The position numbers were made by a program, and so were the translations under genes. This document shows positions 40,061-49,200 of a stretch of DNA of 64,000 nucleotides, piece after piece; the stretch's first letter is position 1, and every line of letters starts with the position of its first letter. Origin of the DNA: Kitasatospora sp. MAP12-44. Its GTDB lineage: Bacteria > Actinomycetota > Actinomycetes > Streptomycetales > Streptomycetaceae. The DNA lies in assembly GCF_029892095.1 (NCBI RefSeq), contig NZ_JARZAE010000004.1, forward strand, positions 7,068,001 to 7,132,000. The letters are read 5' to 3'. A model generated the notes under the pieces. That model was not told the origin of the DNA, made no database searches, and saw only the letters and a program-made list of their open reading frames with translations.

Positions 40061-40561
40061 ATGGGCATGAGCGTGATCATCTCGGTGGCGACCGAGGACG
40101 ATGCCGAACAGATCCTCAAACTCCAGTACCTCGGCTACCAGGGCGAGGCCGAACTCTACGGCGACTGGTCGATCGAGCCGCTCACCCAGAGCCTGGACAG
40201 CCTGCGCGCGGAGCTGGCCGACCGCCACGTCCTGGTCGCCCGGCTCGGCGACGAGGTGGTCGGCTCGGTCCGCGGCTGGGTCGACGCGGACGGTATCGGC
40301 CGGATAAGCCGCCTGGTGGTGCACCCGCGGATGCAGCGGCACGGCCTCGGCGGTCGGCTGTTGACGGCCGTGGAGGAGCGCATGGCGGCGCAGGGCCCGG
40401 TCGCCTCGTTCCGGCTGCTGGCCGGCCACCGCAACCTCGGAAACCTGCGCCTCTACGCCCGCCAGGGCTACCGCCAGACCGAGGTCCGCCAGGTCAGCCG
40501 CGAGCTGAGCTTCGTCACGCTGGAGAAGCCCGCGCTGGTCGCTCTGCCCACTGCGGTCTAG
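40061..40561 (+). CDS. GNAT-family N-acetyltransferase
   Basis: This is a 166-residue GNAT enzyme using acetyl-CoA. Motif A is ISRLVVHPRMQRHGLGGRLLTAVEER (the R/QxxGxG/A pyrophosphate loop as RHGLGG), followed by AGHRNLGNLRLYARQGYRQTE. The substrate is unknown. ATG 40061 has GGGAGG about ten bases upstream; ATG 40067 is an alternative. A classic hairpin with TTTCT follows the gene. Confidence 0.9.
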   Translation: MGMSVIISVATEDDAEQILKLQYLGYQGEAELYGDWSIEPLTQSLDSLRAELADRHVLVARLGDEVVGSVRGWVDADGIGRISRLVVHPRMQRHGLGGRLLTAVEERMAAQGPVASFRLLAGHRNLGNLRLYARQGYRQTEVRQVSRELSFVTLEKPALVALPTAV

Positions 40562-40579
40562 ACCTCCCGCACGGCCCAG

Positions 40580-40615
40580 GCCCCGCCCCGCGTTCTCGCG
40601 GCGGCGGGGCTTTCT
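40580..40615 (+). terminator. Terminator hairpin with T-rich tail
   Basis: GCCCCGCCCCGCG-ttct-CGCGGCGGCGGGGC is a stem of 13 pairs with one bulge, followed by TTTCT. It ends the acetyltransferase transcript and isolates the metNIQ leader. Confidence 0.85.
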
Positions 40616-40701
40616 GCTGCAGAAGCCTTGCGGCGACTGCCTCGCGTCCGCAATGCGGACAGGGAGTCCTGCTCACTGGGACTCACTCGCCTCATCTGTT
40701 T

Positions 40702-40707
40702 TACTAG
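40702..40707 (+). promoter_or_regulatory. -10 box for a leaderless leader-peptide transcript
   Basis: TACTAG lies five bases before the ATG at 40713, the distance expected when transcription begins at the A of the start codon. The surrounding TGTTTTACTAGTTCGT is unusually A/T-rich here. No strong -35 box is evident (GACTCA/GGACTC about 17 bases upstream). Confidence 0.55.
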
Positions 40708-40712
40708 TTCGT

Positions 40713-40796
40713 ATGACTGCGACGACGAACTCCACCGCCACCGGCACCATGCCGGCAGGTGTGCGTGGCATGTGTTGTCGAATGTGTTCCTGCTGA
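40713..40796 (+). CDS. Cys/Met-rich leader peptide (candidate attenuator uORF)
   Basis: This 27-residue frame reads MTATTNSTATGTMPAGVRG followed by MCCRMCSC and TGA. Cysteines fall at positions 21, 22, 25 and 27 and methionines at 13, 20 and 24, so the 3' end is a run of codons for sulfur amino acids. It appears leaderless. Polycysteine leaderless short frames are known in mycobacteria as cysteine-responsive attenuators of downstream operons. Here the downstream operon is the methionine transporter metNIQ, 224 bases away, with hairpins between. The peptide itself is probably not functional; ribosome stalling on it would be the signal. Confidence 0.65.
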   Translation: MTATTNSTATGTMPAGVRGMCCRMCSC

Positions 40797-40810
40797 ACGG
40801 GCATCGCCCC

Positions 40811-40930
40811 GCGGGCCACTGCCCGCCGTCAGCCCCTTGATCCGGCTCCCCGGTTCCGCTCGTCGTCCCCGCCGCTGACCTGAACGGTCGCACCCGGGGC
40901 TGCCCCGCAGCCGACCGCCCGTGATCAAGG
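40811..40930 (+). promoter_or_regulatory. Structured 5' leader between the uORF and metN
   Basis: Directly after the uORF stop lie a GCGGGC-cact-GCCCGC hairpin (40811-40826), a long-range pairing CCTTGATC (40835-40842) with GATCAAGG (40923-40930), and inside that a hairpin built from CGGTC/GACCG and GGCTGC/GCAGCC (40885-40917). These could act as terminator and antiterminator alternatives. The conserved cores of SAM-I, SAM-II and SAM-IV riboswitches as I remember them are not present. Confidence 0.5.
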
Positions 40931-41020
40931 CAGGCCGAACTCCTCACCCCGCCACCTGGCACCACTTGCGCGTGCCCGCGGCCGGTCTGTGCCGCCCACC
41001 CCCGACCCACGGAAGCAGCT

Positions 41021-42055
41021 GTGATCACCACCAAGGACCTCACGAAGGTCTATCGCTCGGGAGACCGCCAGGTCACCGCCCTGGACGGCGTCAACCTGCA
41101 CGTCCGCGAGGGCGAGGTGTACGGCGTCGTCGGCACCAGCGGCGCCGGCAAGAGCACCCTCATCCGCTGCGTCAACATGCTGGAGCGCCCCAGCTCCGGC
41201 ACGGTCACCGTGGACGGGCTCGACCTCACCGCGCTGCCCGGCAACGAGCACCGCGCCGGCCGCGAACTGCGCGAGGCCCGCCGCCGGATCGGCATGGTCT
41301 TCCAGCACTTCAACCTGCTCTCCTCGCGCACCGTGCAGCAGAACGTCGAACTGCCGCTGGAGATCACCGGCCTGGACCGCACCCAGCGCCGCCGCAAGGC
41401 CGCCGAACTCCTGGACCTGGTCGGCCTCGCCGACAAGGCCGGCAGCTACCCCGGCCAGCTCTCCGGCGGCCAGAAGCAGCGCGTCGGCATCGCCCGCGCG
41501 CTGGCCGGCGACCCCAAGGTGCTGCTCTCCGACGAGGCGACCTCCGCCCTCGACCCGGAGACCACCCGCTCGATCCTGCGCCTGCTGCGCGACCTCAACC
41601 AGCAACTCGGCCTGACCGTGCTGCTGATCACCCATGAGATGGACGTCATCAAGTCGGTCTGCGACTCGGCGGCCCTGATGCGCGGCGGACGGGTCGTCGA
41701 ATCCGGCACGCTCACCGACCTGCTCGCCGACGAGCGCTCCGAGCTGGCCCGCGAGCTCTTCCCCCTCAGCGAGTCCGGCACCGGCCGCCCCGACGGCACC
41801 GTGCTGGAGATCACCTTCCAGGGCGACACCTCGGGACAGCCGTTCGTCTCCCAGCTCGCCCGGACCTACCAGATCGACGTCAACATCCTGGGCGCCGCGG
41901 TGGAGACCATCGGCGGCCGGATGGTCGGCCGGATGCGCGTGGAACTCTCCGGCAGCCACCAGGACAACGTGGTGCCGATCGGCTACCTGCGCGAGCAGGG
42001 CCTCCAGGTGGACGTCCTGAACGGGCTCGCCCTCACGAACGGAGCAGTGGCATGA
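41021..42055 (+). CDS. metN: Methionine ABC transporter ATP-binding protein
   Basis: This is a 344-residue MetN. ATPase motifs are GTSGAGKST, VFQHFNLLSSRTV, LSGGQKQRVGIARAL, LLSDEATSALDPET and LLITHEMDVI. The C-terminal 90 residues (LEITFQGDTSGQPFVSQLARTYQIDVNILGAAVE) form the NIL domain that lets methionine inhibit the transporter from inside the cell. GTG 41021 is preceded by GGAAG. The gene overlaps metI by four bases. Confidence 0.95.
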   Translation: MITTKDLTKVYRSGDRQVTALDGVNLHVREGEVYGVVGTSGAGKSTLIRCVNMLERPSSGTVTVDGLDLTALPGNEHRAGRELREARRRIGMVFQHFNLLSSRTVQQNVELPLEITGLDRTQRRRKAAELLDLVGLADKAGSYPGQLSGGQKQRVGIARALAGDPKVLLSDEATSALDPETTRSILRLLRDLNQQLGLTVLLITHEMDVIKSVCDSAALMRGGRVVESGTLTDLLADERSELARELFPLSESGTGRPDGTVLEITFQGDTSGQPFVSQLARTYQIDVNILGAAVETIGGRMVGRMRVELSGSHQDNVVPIGYLREQGLQVDVLNGLALTNGAVA

Positions 42056-42753
42056 CCTGGGACGACATGCAGCCGCTGCTGTGGACGGCGACGCAGGAGA
42101 CGTTCCGGATGGTGGGCATCGCCACCCTGGTCACCCTGCTGCTCGGTCTGCCGCTCGGCGTCCTGCTGGTCCTCACGGACAACGGTGGGCCGCTGCGCAA
42201 CCGGGTGGTCAACAAGGTGGTCGGCGCGGTCGTCAACGTCGGGCGCTCGCTGCCCTTCGTGATCCTGCTGGTCGCGCTGATCCCGTTCACCCGCTGGGTG
42301 GTCGGCACCTCGATCGGCTGGCAGGCGGCCACCGTGCCGCTGGCCGTCGGCGCCATCCCCTTCTATGCGCGGCTGGTGGAGAGCGCGGTGCGCGGGGTGG
42401 ACCGCGGCCTGGTCGAGGCCGTCCACGCGATGGGCGGCAGCACCTGGTCGGTGGTCCGCAAGGCCCTGCTGCCCGAGGCGCTGCCCGCCCTGGTCTCCGC
42501 GCTGACCACCACCGTGATCGCGCTGATCGGCTACTCGGCGATGGCCGGCACGGTCGGCGGCGGAGGCCTGGGCAACCTGGCCATCACCTACGGCTATATG
42601 CGCTTCGAGACCAACTTCATGATCGTCATCGTGATCGAGCTGGTGCTGCTGGTCACCGTGATCCAGCTGGTCGGCGACTTCGCCGTCCGCCGGCTGTCGC
42701 ACCGCGGCTCCGCGCCGGGCCTCACCCGCCTGCTGCGCTCCGCCGCTCGCTGA
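42052..42753 (+). CDS. metI: Methionine ABC transporter permease
   Basis: This is a 233-residue MetI-type permease with about five membrane segments. The EAA-type loop that contacts the ATPase is ESAVRGVDRGLVEAVHAMGGSTWSVVRKALLPEALPALVS, a very characteristic MetI sequence. It starts at ATG overlapping the metN stop. Confidence 0.95.
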   Translation: MTWDDMQPLLWTATQETFRMVGIATLVTLLLGLPLGVLLVLTDNGGPLRNRVVNKVVGAVVNVGRSLPFVILLVALIPFTRWVVGTSIGWQAATVPLAVGAIPFYARLVESAVRGVDRGLVEAVHAMGGSTWSVVRKALLPEALPALVSALTTTVIALIGYSAMAGTVGGGGLGNLAITYGYMRFETNFMIVIVIELVLLVTVIQLVGDFAVRRLSHRGSAPGLTRLLRSAAR

Positions 42754-42808
42754 CCCGGCACCCCCTGTACCTCCTGAATCACCCATCCAACGGAGAAAGG
42801 CACTTTTC

Positions 42809-43639
42809 GTGCGTACCGTCCTGAAGTACACCACCGCCGCCCTCGTCACCGCCGGCCTCGCGCTCTCCGTGACGGCCTGCTCCTCCAGCTCCTCGGGCTC
42901 CTCCGACAGTGCCGACAAGCCACTGATCGTGATCGCCAGCCCCACCCCGCACGCGCAGATCCTGGACTACATCCGGGACAACCTGGCGGCCAAGGCGGGC
43001 CTGAAGCTGACGGTGAAGGAGGTCTCGGACTACACCCTGCAGAACCCCGCCGTGCAGGACGGCTCCGCCGACGCCAACTTCTTCCAGCACGTCCCGTACC
43101 TGACCGACTTCAACAAGACCCACGGGACGGACATCGTCCCGGTCGAGGCCGTCCACCTGGAGCCGCTCGGCGTCTACTCGAAGAAGGTCAAGAAGATCAC
43201 CGACCTGGCCCAGGGCGCCTCGGTCGCCGTCCCCAACGACGCCACCAACGAGGGTCGGGCGCTCAAGCTGCTCGCCGACAACAACGTGATCACCCTCAAG
43301 GCCGGCGCCGGCACCACCGCCACTGTCCAGGACATCGCGAGCAACCCGAAGAACCTCAAGTTCAAGGAGCTGGACGCCGCCCAGCTGCCGCGCGCCCTGG
43401 ACGACGTGGACGCCTCGGTGATCAACGGCAACAACGCGCTCGGCGCCGGCCTCAAGCCCGCCACCGACGCGATCCTGCTGGAGAAGGCCGACGGCAACCC
43501 GTACGCCAACGTGCTCGCGGTCAAGAAGGGCCACGAGAACGACCCGCGGGTCCAGAAGCTGGCCCAGCTGCTGCACTCGCCCGAGGTCAAGAAGTACATC
43601 GAGGACACCTTCCAGGGCTCGGTCATCCCCGCCTTCTAA
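42809..43639 (+). CDS. metQ: Methionine-binding lipoprotein
   Basis: This is a 276-residue NlpA/MetQ substrate-binding lipoprotein. The signal peptide MRTVLKYTTAALVTAGLALS ends in lipobox VTAC, with a Ser-rich linker after the lipid-modified Cys. Family segments are IVIASPTPHAQIL, ADANFFQHVPYLTDFN, PLGVYSKKVK and VPNDATNEGRALKLL. GTG start with GAGAAAGG upstream. A strong hairpin ends the metNIQ operon. Confidence 0.95.
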   Translation: MRTVLKYTTAALVTAGLALSVTACSSSSSGSSDSADKPLIVIASPTPHAQILDYIRDNLAAKAGLKLTVKEVSDYTLQNPAVQDGSADANFFQHVPYLTDFNKTHGTDIVPVEAVHLEPLGVYSKKVKKITDLAQGASVAVPNDATNEGRALKLLADNNVITLKAGAGTTATVQDIASNPKNLKFKELDAAQLPRALDDVDASVINGNNALGAGLKPATDAILLEKADGNPYANVLAVKKGHENDPRVQKLAQLLHSPEVKKYIEDTFQGSVIPAF

Positions 43640-43655
43640 CCCTCGCAAGCACCCC

Positions 43656-43690
43656 GAGCGGGCCCGGCGCAGCAGCGCGCGGGCCCGCTC
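43656..43690 (+). terminator. Terminator hairpin after metQ
   Basis: GAGCGGGCCC and GGGCCCGCTC pair perfectly, with further GCGC pairing inside, 16 bases after the metQ stop. Confidence 0.8.
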
Positions 43691-43783
43691 GTACGCGTAA
43701 GAGCTGACGCTCTGTCGCCCCGGGAGACCGCCCCCGGAGCGCGGGGCGTACCGTGGGTCCACGACCCGGCGAGGAGAGACGGT

Positions 43784-44413
43784 ATGCCAGCGAGCTTCCC
43801 CGAGACCGCGATCAGCACCGAACGGCTGCTGCTGCGCCCTCTGGAGGAGGGCGATGCGCCCGGGCTGGTCGCCATGATGGCCGACGAGCTGGTCCTGAGC
43901 TGGACGGACGTCCCGCAGCCCTACACCCGCGAGCACGCGCTCGGCTGGGTGCTCAGCGACGTCCCCGAGCTGCGCGAGGCCGGTCGCGGCATCGCCTTCG
44001 CGGTGACCGAGCACCTGACCCACCGTCTGGTCGGAACCGTCGAACTGCACCACACCGACTGGCGGCTGCTCAGCACCGAGGCGGCCTATGTGACCGCTCC
44101 GTGGGCCCGCGGCGAGGGGTACGCGGTCGAGGCGCTGCTCGGCGTGGCGCAGTGGCTCTTCGAGGACCGCGGCTTCCACCGCCTGGAGCTGCGCACCGCG
44201 GCCGGCAACACCGCCGCCCAGCAGGTCGCGCAGAAGATCGGCTGCATCAGCGAGGGCGTGCTGCGCAGCGCCTGGATAGTGCGCAGCGGTGAGGTCGGCT
44301 CGCCGGGCGTCGAGAGCCGCAGCGACCTGATCCTGTGGAGCCTGCTCCCCGAGGACCTGGACGACCACCGGGCCTCCCACCAGGACGACCACCGTTTCGC
44401 TCTGCGCGACTAG
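43784..44413 (+). CDS. RimJ/RimL-type GNAT acetyltransferase
   Basis: This is a 209-residue acetyltransferase of the group that acetylates protein N-termini or small amines. It begins ISTERLLLRPLEEGDAPGLV (the STERLLLRP opening of RimJ/RimL-like proteins) and has APWARGEGYAVEALLGVAQWLFEDRGFHRLELRTAAGNTAAQQVAQKIG. ATG 43784 follows GAGGAGAGA. A nine-base direct repeat (GTTCCTCCC) lies just after its stop. The substrate is unknown. Confidence 0.87.
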   Translation: MPASFPETAISTERLLLRPLEEGDAPGLVAMMADELVLSWTDVPQPYTREHALGWVLSDVPELREAGRGIAFAVTEHLTHRLVGTVELHHTDWRLLSTEAAYVTAPWARGEGYAVEALLGVAQWLFEDRGFHRLELRTAAGNTAAQQVAQKIGCISEGVLRSAWIVRSGEVGSPGVESRSDLILWSLLPEDLDDHRASHQDDHRFALRD

Positions 44414-44619
44414 GTTCCTCCCCGGGCGGAGTTCCTCCCGCGTCCGGCTTCGTACGATCCCACCAGGTAACCTCTGCTCCTGGGCGGATGGCCGGCAGCA
44501 CGGCGGGGGTGGGTACACCTCCGTTCTGCGGCCCTCCGGCCGGCCCAGGGCCCGGACCGCGCGGATCGACGCGCGCCGCGGCCGAGTCGCGAGGTGGGAA
44601 CCGAGGGAGAACAGCCGCG

Positions 44620-45840
44620 ATGGCTGACCGGATCACAGTCATCGGCTGGGACGGCACACCACTGACCGAGGCCGCCGGCGCGGCGCTCGCCGCCGCCACC
44701 CTGGTCGCCGGGGCGCCGTACCAGCTCAGCGCCCTGCCGGTACCGGCGGCCGCCGAGCGGATCGCGCTCGGCAGTGTCGAACTGGCGGCCCGTCGGATCG
44801 CCGAGCACCGCGGCGCGGTGGTGGTGGTCGCCGAGGGCGACCCCGGCTTCTTCGGCGTGGTGCGCACCCTGCGCCGGGCCGAGTACGGCCTGGAGCTGGA
44901 GGTGCTGCCGGCCGTCTCCTCGGTCGCCGCGGCCTTCGCCCGGGCGGGGATGCCCTGGGAGGACGCCCAGGTGGTGAGCACGCACGGCGGGCGGCTGCGC
45001 AAGGCGGCGAACGTCTGCCGGGCGAACAGCAAGGTCGCGGTGCTCACCAGCGCTGACGCCGGGCCCAGCGAGCTGGCCCTGATGCTGCGTGGGGTGCACC
45101 GGACCTTCGTGGTCTGCGAGGCGCTCGGCACACCCGATGAGGCCGTCACCGTGCTGACCTCCGACCGGGTCCCGGACCACGACTGGCGCGACCCGAACGT
45201 GGTGCTGGTGATCGGCGGCAACGCGCAGACCCAGCGCGTCGACGAGCCGTCCGGCTGGCTCGCCGGGCGCCCGGTCGGCTACCGCTCGGGGGAACGCGGC
45301 TGGGCCCTGCCGGGGGAGGCCTACGACGGCGAGGCCGCGGACGCGGTCCCGGCACAGGCCAGGGCCGTGATGCTGGCCAGGCTCGGCGCGGGTCCGGGCG
45401 ACCTGGTGTGGAGCGTGGGCTCGGGCAGCGGCGCCCTCGCGGTGGAGACGGCGCGGTTCGGCGCGGCGGTGGTCGCGGTGGAGGCGGACGCGGCGGCCTG
45501 CGCGCGGATCTCGGTGAACGCGCGCCGCTTCGGCGTCGAGATCGAGACCGTGCACGGCACCGCCCCCGAGGTGCTCGGCGGGCTGCCCGAGCCCGACGCG
45601 GTGGTGGTCGAGCACGGCGGAGCCGTCGTGGTGGCGGCGGCGCTGACCCGCCGTCCGGGCCGGCTGGTGGCGCTGGCGGGGACCTTCGGCGAGGCCGAGG
45701 AGATCCGCAAGGTGGTGGTGGCGGCCGGCTACCAGGTGGACGGCGCACTGCTGCAGTCCGCGCCCCTCTCGTGCGACGGAGCGCTGTCGATCGGCGCGGG
45801 CGAGAGCAGTCTGGTGCTCTGGGCCGACTCGAACTCGTAG
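44620..45840 (+). CDS. cobL: Precorrin-6Y C5,15-methyltransferase (decarboxylating), CbiE-CbiT fusion
   Basis: This is a 406-residue CobL for corrin-ring synthesis. The N-terminal half (about 1-205) is a tetrapyrrole methylase, CbiE-like, with ITVIGWDG, VVVAEGDPGFFGVVRTL and VVCEALGTPDE. The C-terminal half (about 215-406) is CbiT-like, with WSVGSGSGALAVETARFGAAVVAVEADAAACARI for SAM, performing the second methylation and decarboxylation. ATG 44620 follows GAGGGAGA. It precedes bluB-cobT by 455 bases on the same strand. Confidence 0.92.
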   Translation: MADRITVIGWDGTPLTEAAGAALAAATLVAGAPYQLSALPVPAAAERIALGSVELAARRIAEHRGAVVVVAEGDPGFFGVVRTLRRAEYGLELEVLPAVSSVAAAFARAGMPWEDAQVVSTHGGRLRKAANVCRANSKVAVLTSADAGPSELALMLRGVHRTFVVCEALGTPDEAVTVLTSDRVPDHDWRDPNVVLVIGGNAQTQRVDEPSGWLAGRPVGYRSGERGWALPGEAYDGEAADAVPAQARAVMLARLGAGPGDLVWSVGSGSGALAVETARFGAAVVAVEADAAACARISVNARRFGVEIETVHGTAPEVLGGLPEPDAVVVEHGGAVVVAAALTRRPGRLVALAGTFGEAEEIRKVVVAAGYQVDGALLQSAPLSCDGALSIGAGESSLVLWADSNS

Positions 45841-46295
45841 CGGCCGGTCCCGGCAATCCAGGATGATTCGGACATCGATTCGATGAGCCGTCGGTCGGGG
45901 CCGGTAGTCTGACGGTCCGACCGCTTCCCGGTACCCCGGGGCGGCGGCCCGCCCGACGTGTTGCAACCCACACGATGATCGGTGCGTGGGCATTCGACTG
46001 AGACTCGCCGGACCGGGAGAATATGCCCGGGCCCGGGGTGGTCGTGCCGGTTGCCCCGGGCTGTCGTTAGTTCAGGTGACGGTGCGCAGTGCCGATCCGC
46101 TCCCACCGGGGCGGGCAGGCGCGGCACCGACTGCCGCGACCAGCCGGACGGGACCACGGACGTCGTACAACGGTGCGACGCCCGTCAGTTGTTGAGGGGT
46201 TGGCCGACCCACGGCTTGGACCCGGTGCGAACGGTGCGCCTCGGTCGGCGATCGGGTCGCCAAGGACGCGGAAGCGGCCTGGAAGGAGTGTTGAC
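45841..46295. other. Long 5' region ahead of bluB-cobT
   Basis: These 455 bases contain no convincing gene. Features seen are a perfect dyad CATCGA-t-TCGATG (45873-45885), CGTGT-8-ACACG near 45957-45974, and an eight-codon ATG frame at 45975. I could not find the B12-box core of a cobalamin riboswitch. Any regulation here is open. Confidence 0.4.
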
Positions 46296-49200
46296 ATGAC
46301 CGACGGCGGTCACGTCCCCAGCGAGGGACTGCCGGAGCACCTGCTCCCCGAGCACGGAAGCGACCCGGCGCTGGGAGGTGTCGGGTGGGGCGTGGACCTC
46401 GTCGGCCAGCCCGTACCCGGCGGACCCCTCCGGCCGGCCTTCACCTTCCTCGACCAGCCGGACCAGCTGGAGCAGCGGCTGGAGCCGCTGGACGACGATG
46501 ACGACGTGCTGCTGATGCCGGGTCCGCAGGGCTCCTGGGGCGACGCGGCCCCGCAGGTCGCGATCCCGCAGCAGCAGCCTCTCCCGGTCCCGGTGCCCGA
46601 CGCCACGATGGCGTTCCACCCGGTGGAGCCGGTGGCCCAGCCGGCCCCCCAGCTGGAGGCCCCCCTGCTGGAGGCCCAGCCGCTCGCCGTCCCGACGGCC
46701 GAGCCCGTTCTCGCGCCCGCCGCTCTGCCCGCCGCCGCGCCTGACATCGCGCCCACCATCGCGCTGCTGACCGTGCCCGGTGCCGAGTTGCCGGGTGCCG
46801 AGTTGCCCGGTGCCGAGCTGCTCGGAGCGGGCGGCACGCCGGTCGAGCCGTCCTGGCCCCCGGTGGCGCCGCCGCTGGTCGCCGCCGACGCGGCGCCCGA
46901 GGTCCTCGCCCCTGTCACCGAGCCCCTGCCGCAGTCGGAGATCCCGCAGATGGAAACCCCGCAGCCGGTGGCCGCGCAGCCGGAGGCCCTTCAGCCCGCG
47001 CAGCCGCAGCCGACGGTCGTCGCCCAGCCCGCCCGCCGTCCGCTGCACGCCGGGCCGCCGATTCCGGACCCGTCGCTGATGACCGGTCACGTCCCGGTCC
47101 GCTCGCTGGCCGACCGCGGTCCGTCGGGACAGACCGCGACCCCGGCGGGGGGTACCCCGATCCTGGTCCTCCCGGCCCCGGTCGAGGTCCCCGTGCCGGT
47201 GGCCGTCGAGCCTGCGCCGGTCGCTGTCGAGCCCGAGCCCGTCGCTGTCGAGCCCGAGCCCGAGCCCGAGCCCGCGCCCGTCGCGGAGGCTCCCGTCCCT
47301 GCGGCTCCCGTCGCCGAAGCCGCGGTCAGCGAAGCCGGGGTCGCCGAGCCGGAGCCCCAGCCGGTCGTCGAGGTCGCTCCGGCCGCCCCGGTGGCCCAGC
47401 CGCGACGGATCGCCGCGTTCCTGGCCGCCCCCGCGCCGCTCGGCTTCCCCGTGGTGCCCCCCGCGGAGGTCGTCCCCGAGCCCGAGCCCGAGGCCGTCGT
47501 CGTCCCCCCGATAACGCCCGCCGAGCCCGAAGCGACGCCCGAGGCCCTGTCCGAGCCCGCGCCCGAGCCCGCGCCCGAGACGGCCGCCGGCACCGGCGTG
47601 ATGCCCACCGTGACGGTGGCCGCCGAGGCCGTGCAGCCCGAAGCCGTGGCTCCTGAGATCCCCGCGACCCCCGAGCCCGCCGTGGAGCCCGAGCCCGTCG
47701 CCGTCCACGAAGAACCCGTAGCCGAGCCCGAGCCCGCACCCGAGCCCCAGGTCGAAGCGATCGAAGAGCCCGCCACTCTCGAAGCGCCCGAGCCCGCAGC
47801 GCCCGTAGAGCCCTCGATGCTCGAAGAAGCCGCAGTGCTCGAAGACGCCGAAGCCGCCGAAACGCTCGAAGAGCCCGACGCCGCCCCCCGCCCGCCCGCC
47901 GCCCCCGGCTACGACGACGCCATGCGCGACGCCGTCCACCAGGTGATGCGCGAGCGCCGCGACATCCGCAACGGCTTCCGCCCCGACCCCGTCCCGCACG
48001 AGGTGCTGCTGCGCGTCCTGGAGGCGGCCCACACCGCCCCCAGCGTCGGCTACTCCCAGCCCTGGGACTTCGTGGTCATCCGCTCCTCCAAGACCCGCCG
48101 CAAGATGCACGACCTGGCCGCCCGCCAGCGCGAGGCGTTCGCGGCCTCGCTCCCCAAGGGCCGCGCCAAGCAGTTCAAGGAAATCAAGATCGAGGCCATC
48201 CTCGACACCCCGGTCAACATCGTCGTCACCGCCGACCGCACCCGCGGCGGCCGGCACACCCTCGGCCGGCACACCCAGCCGCAGATGGCCCCGTACTCGG
48301 CCGCGCTGGCTGTCGAGAACCTCTGGCTGGCCGCCCGCGCCGAGGGCCTGGGCGTCGGCTGGGTGAGCTTCTTCGACGAGGAGGAGATGGTCCGCGAGCT
48401 CGGTCTGCCCGAGCACCTGGACGTCGTCGCCTACCTCTGCGTCGGCTATGTGGACGCCTTCCCGGACGAGCCCGAGCTGCAGCAGCAGGGCTGGGCCAAG
48501 AAGCGCCCGCTCTCCTGGGTGGTCCACGAGGAGCAGTACGGCAACCGCGCGCTGCCCGGCGAGCAGCCGCACAGCCTGCTCGCCGAGACCCGCCGCACCA
48601 TCCGCCCGCTGGACGCCAAGGCGCTCGGCGAGGCCTGGGACCGGCAGAAGCGGATGACCAAGCCGGCCGGTTCGCTCGGCATGCTGGAGATCATCTCCGC
48701 CCAGCTCAGCGGCCTCTCCCGGAAGTGCCCGCCGCCGATCCCCGAGCCCGCGTGTGTCGCGATCTTCGCGGGCGACCACGGCGTGCACGCGCAGGGCGTC
48801 ACCCCCTGGCCGCAGGAGGTCACCGCCCAGATGGTGGCCAACTTCCTGGCCGGCGGCGCGGTGGTCAACGCCTTCGCCGCGCAGGTCGGCGCCGAGGTCT
48901 GCGTCGTCGACGTGGGCGTCGCGAGCGAGCTGCCGGAGGCCATCCAGTCCGGCCGCACCACCGGCCTGCTGCCTCGCAAGGTCAAGGCGGGCACCGACGA
49001 CATGACGCAGGGCCCGGCGATGAGCCGCGAGGAGGCCCTGAAGGCGATCGAGGTCGGTATCGAGACCGCCCGCGACCTGGTCGCGGCCGGCAACAAGATC
49101 CTGATCACCGGTGACATGGGCATCGCCAACACCACCGCCTCGGCCGCCCTGATCGCCGTCTTCGCGGGCGCCGACCCGGCCGAGGTCACCGGCCGCGGCA

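Noticed and set aside
40797..41020. SAM riboswitch ahead of metN
   Set aside because: The conserved cores of SAM-I, SAM-II and SAM-IV as I remember them are absent. The structures fit attenuation linked to the uORF better. A covariance search would settle it.
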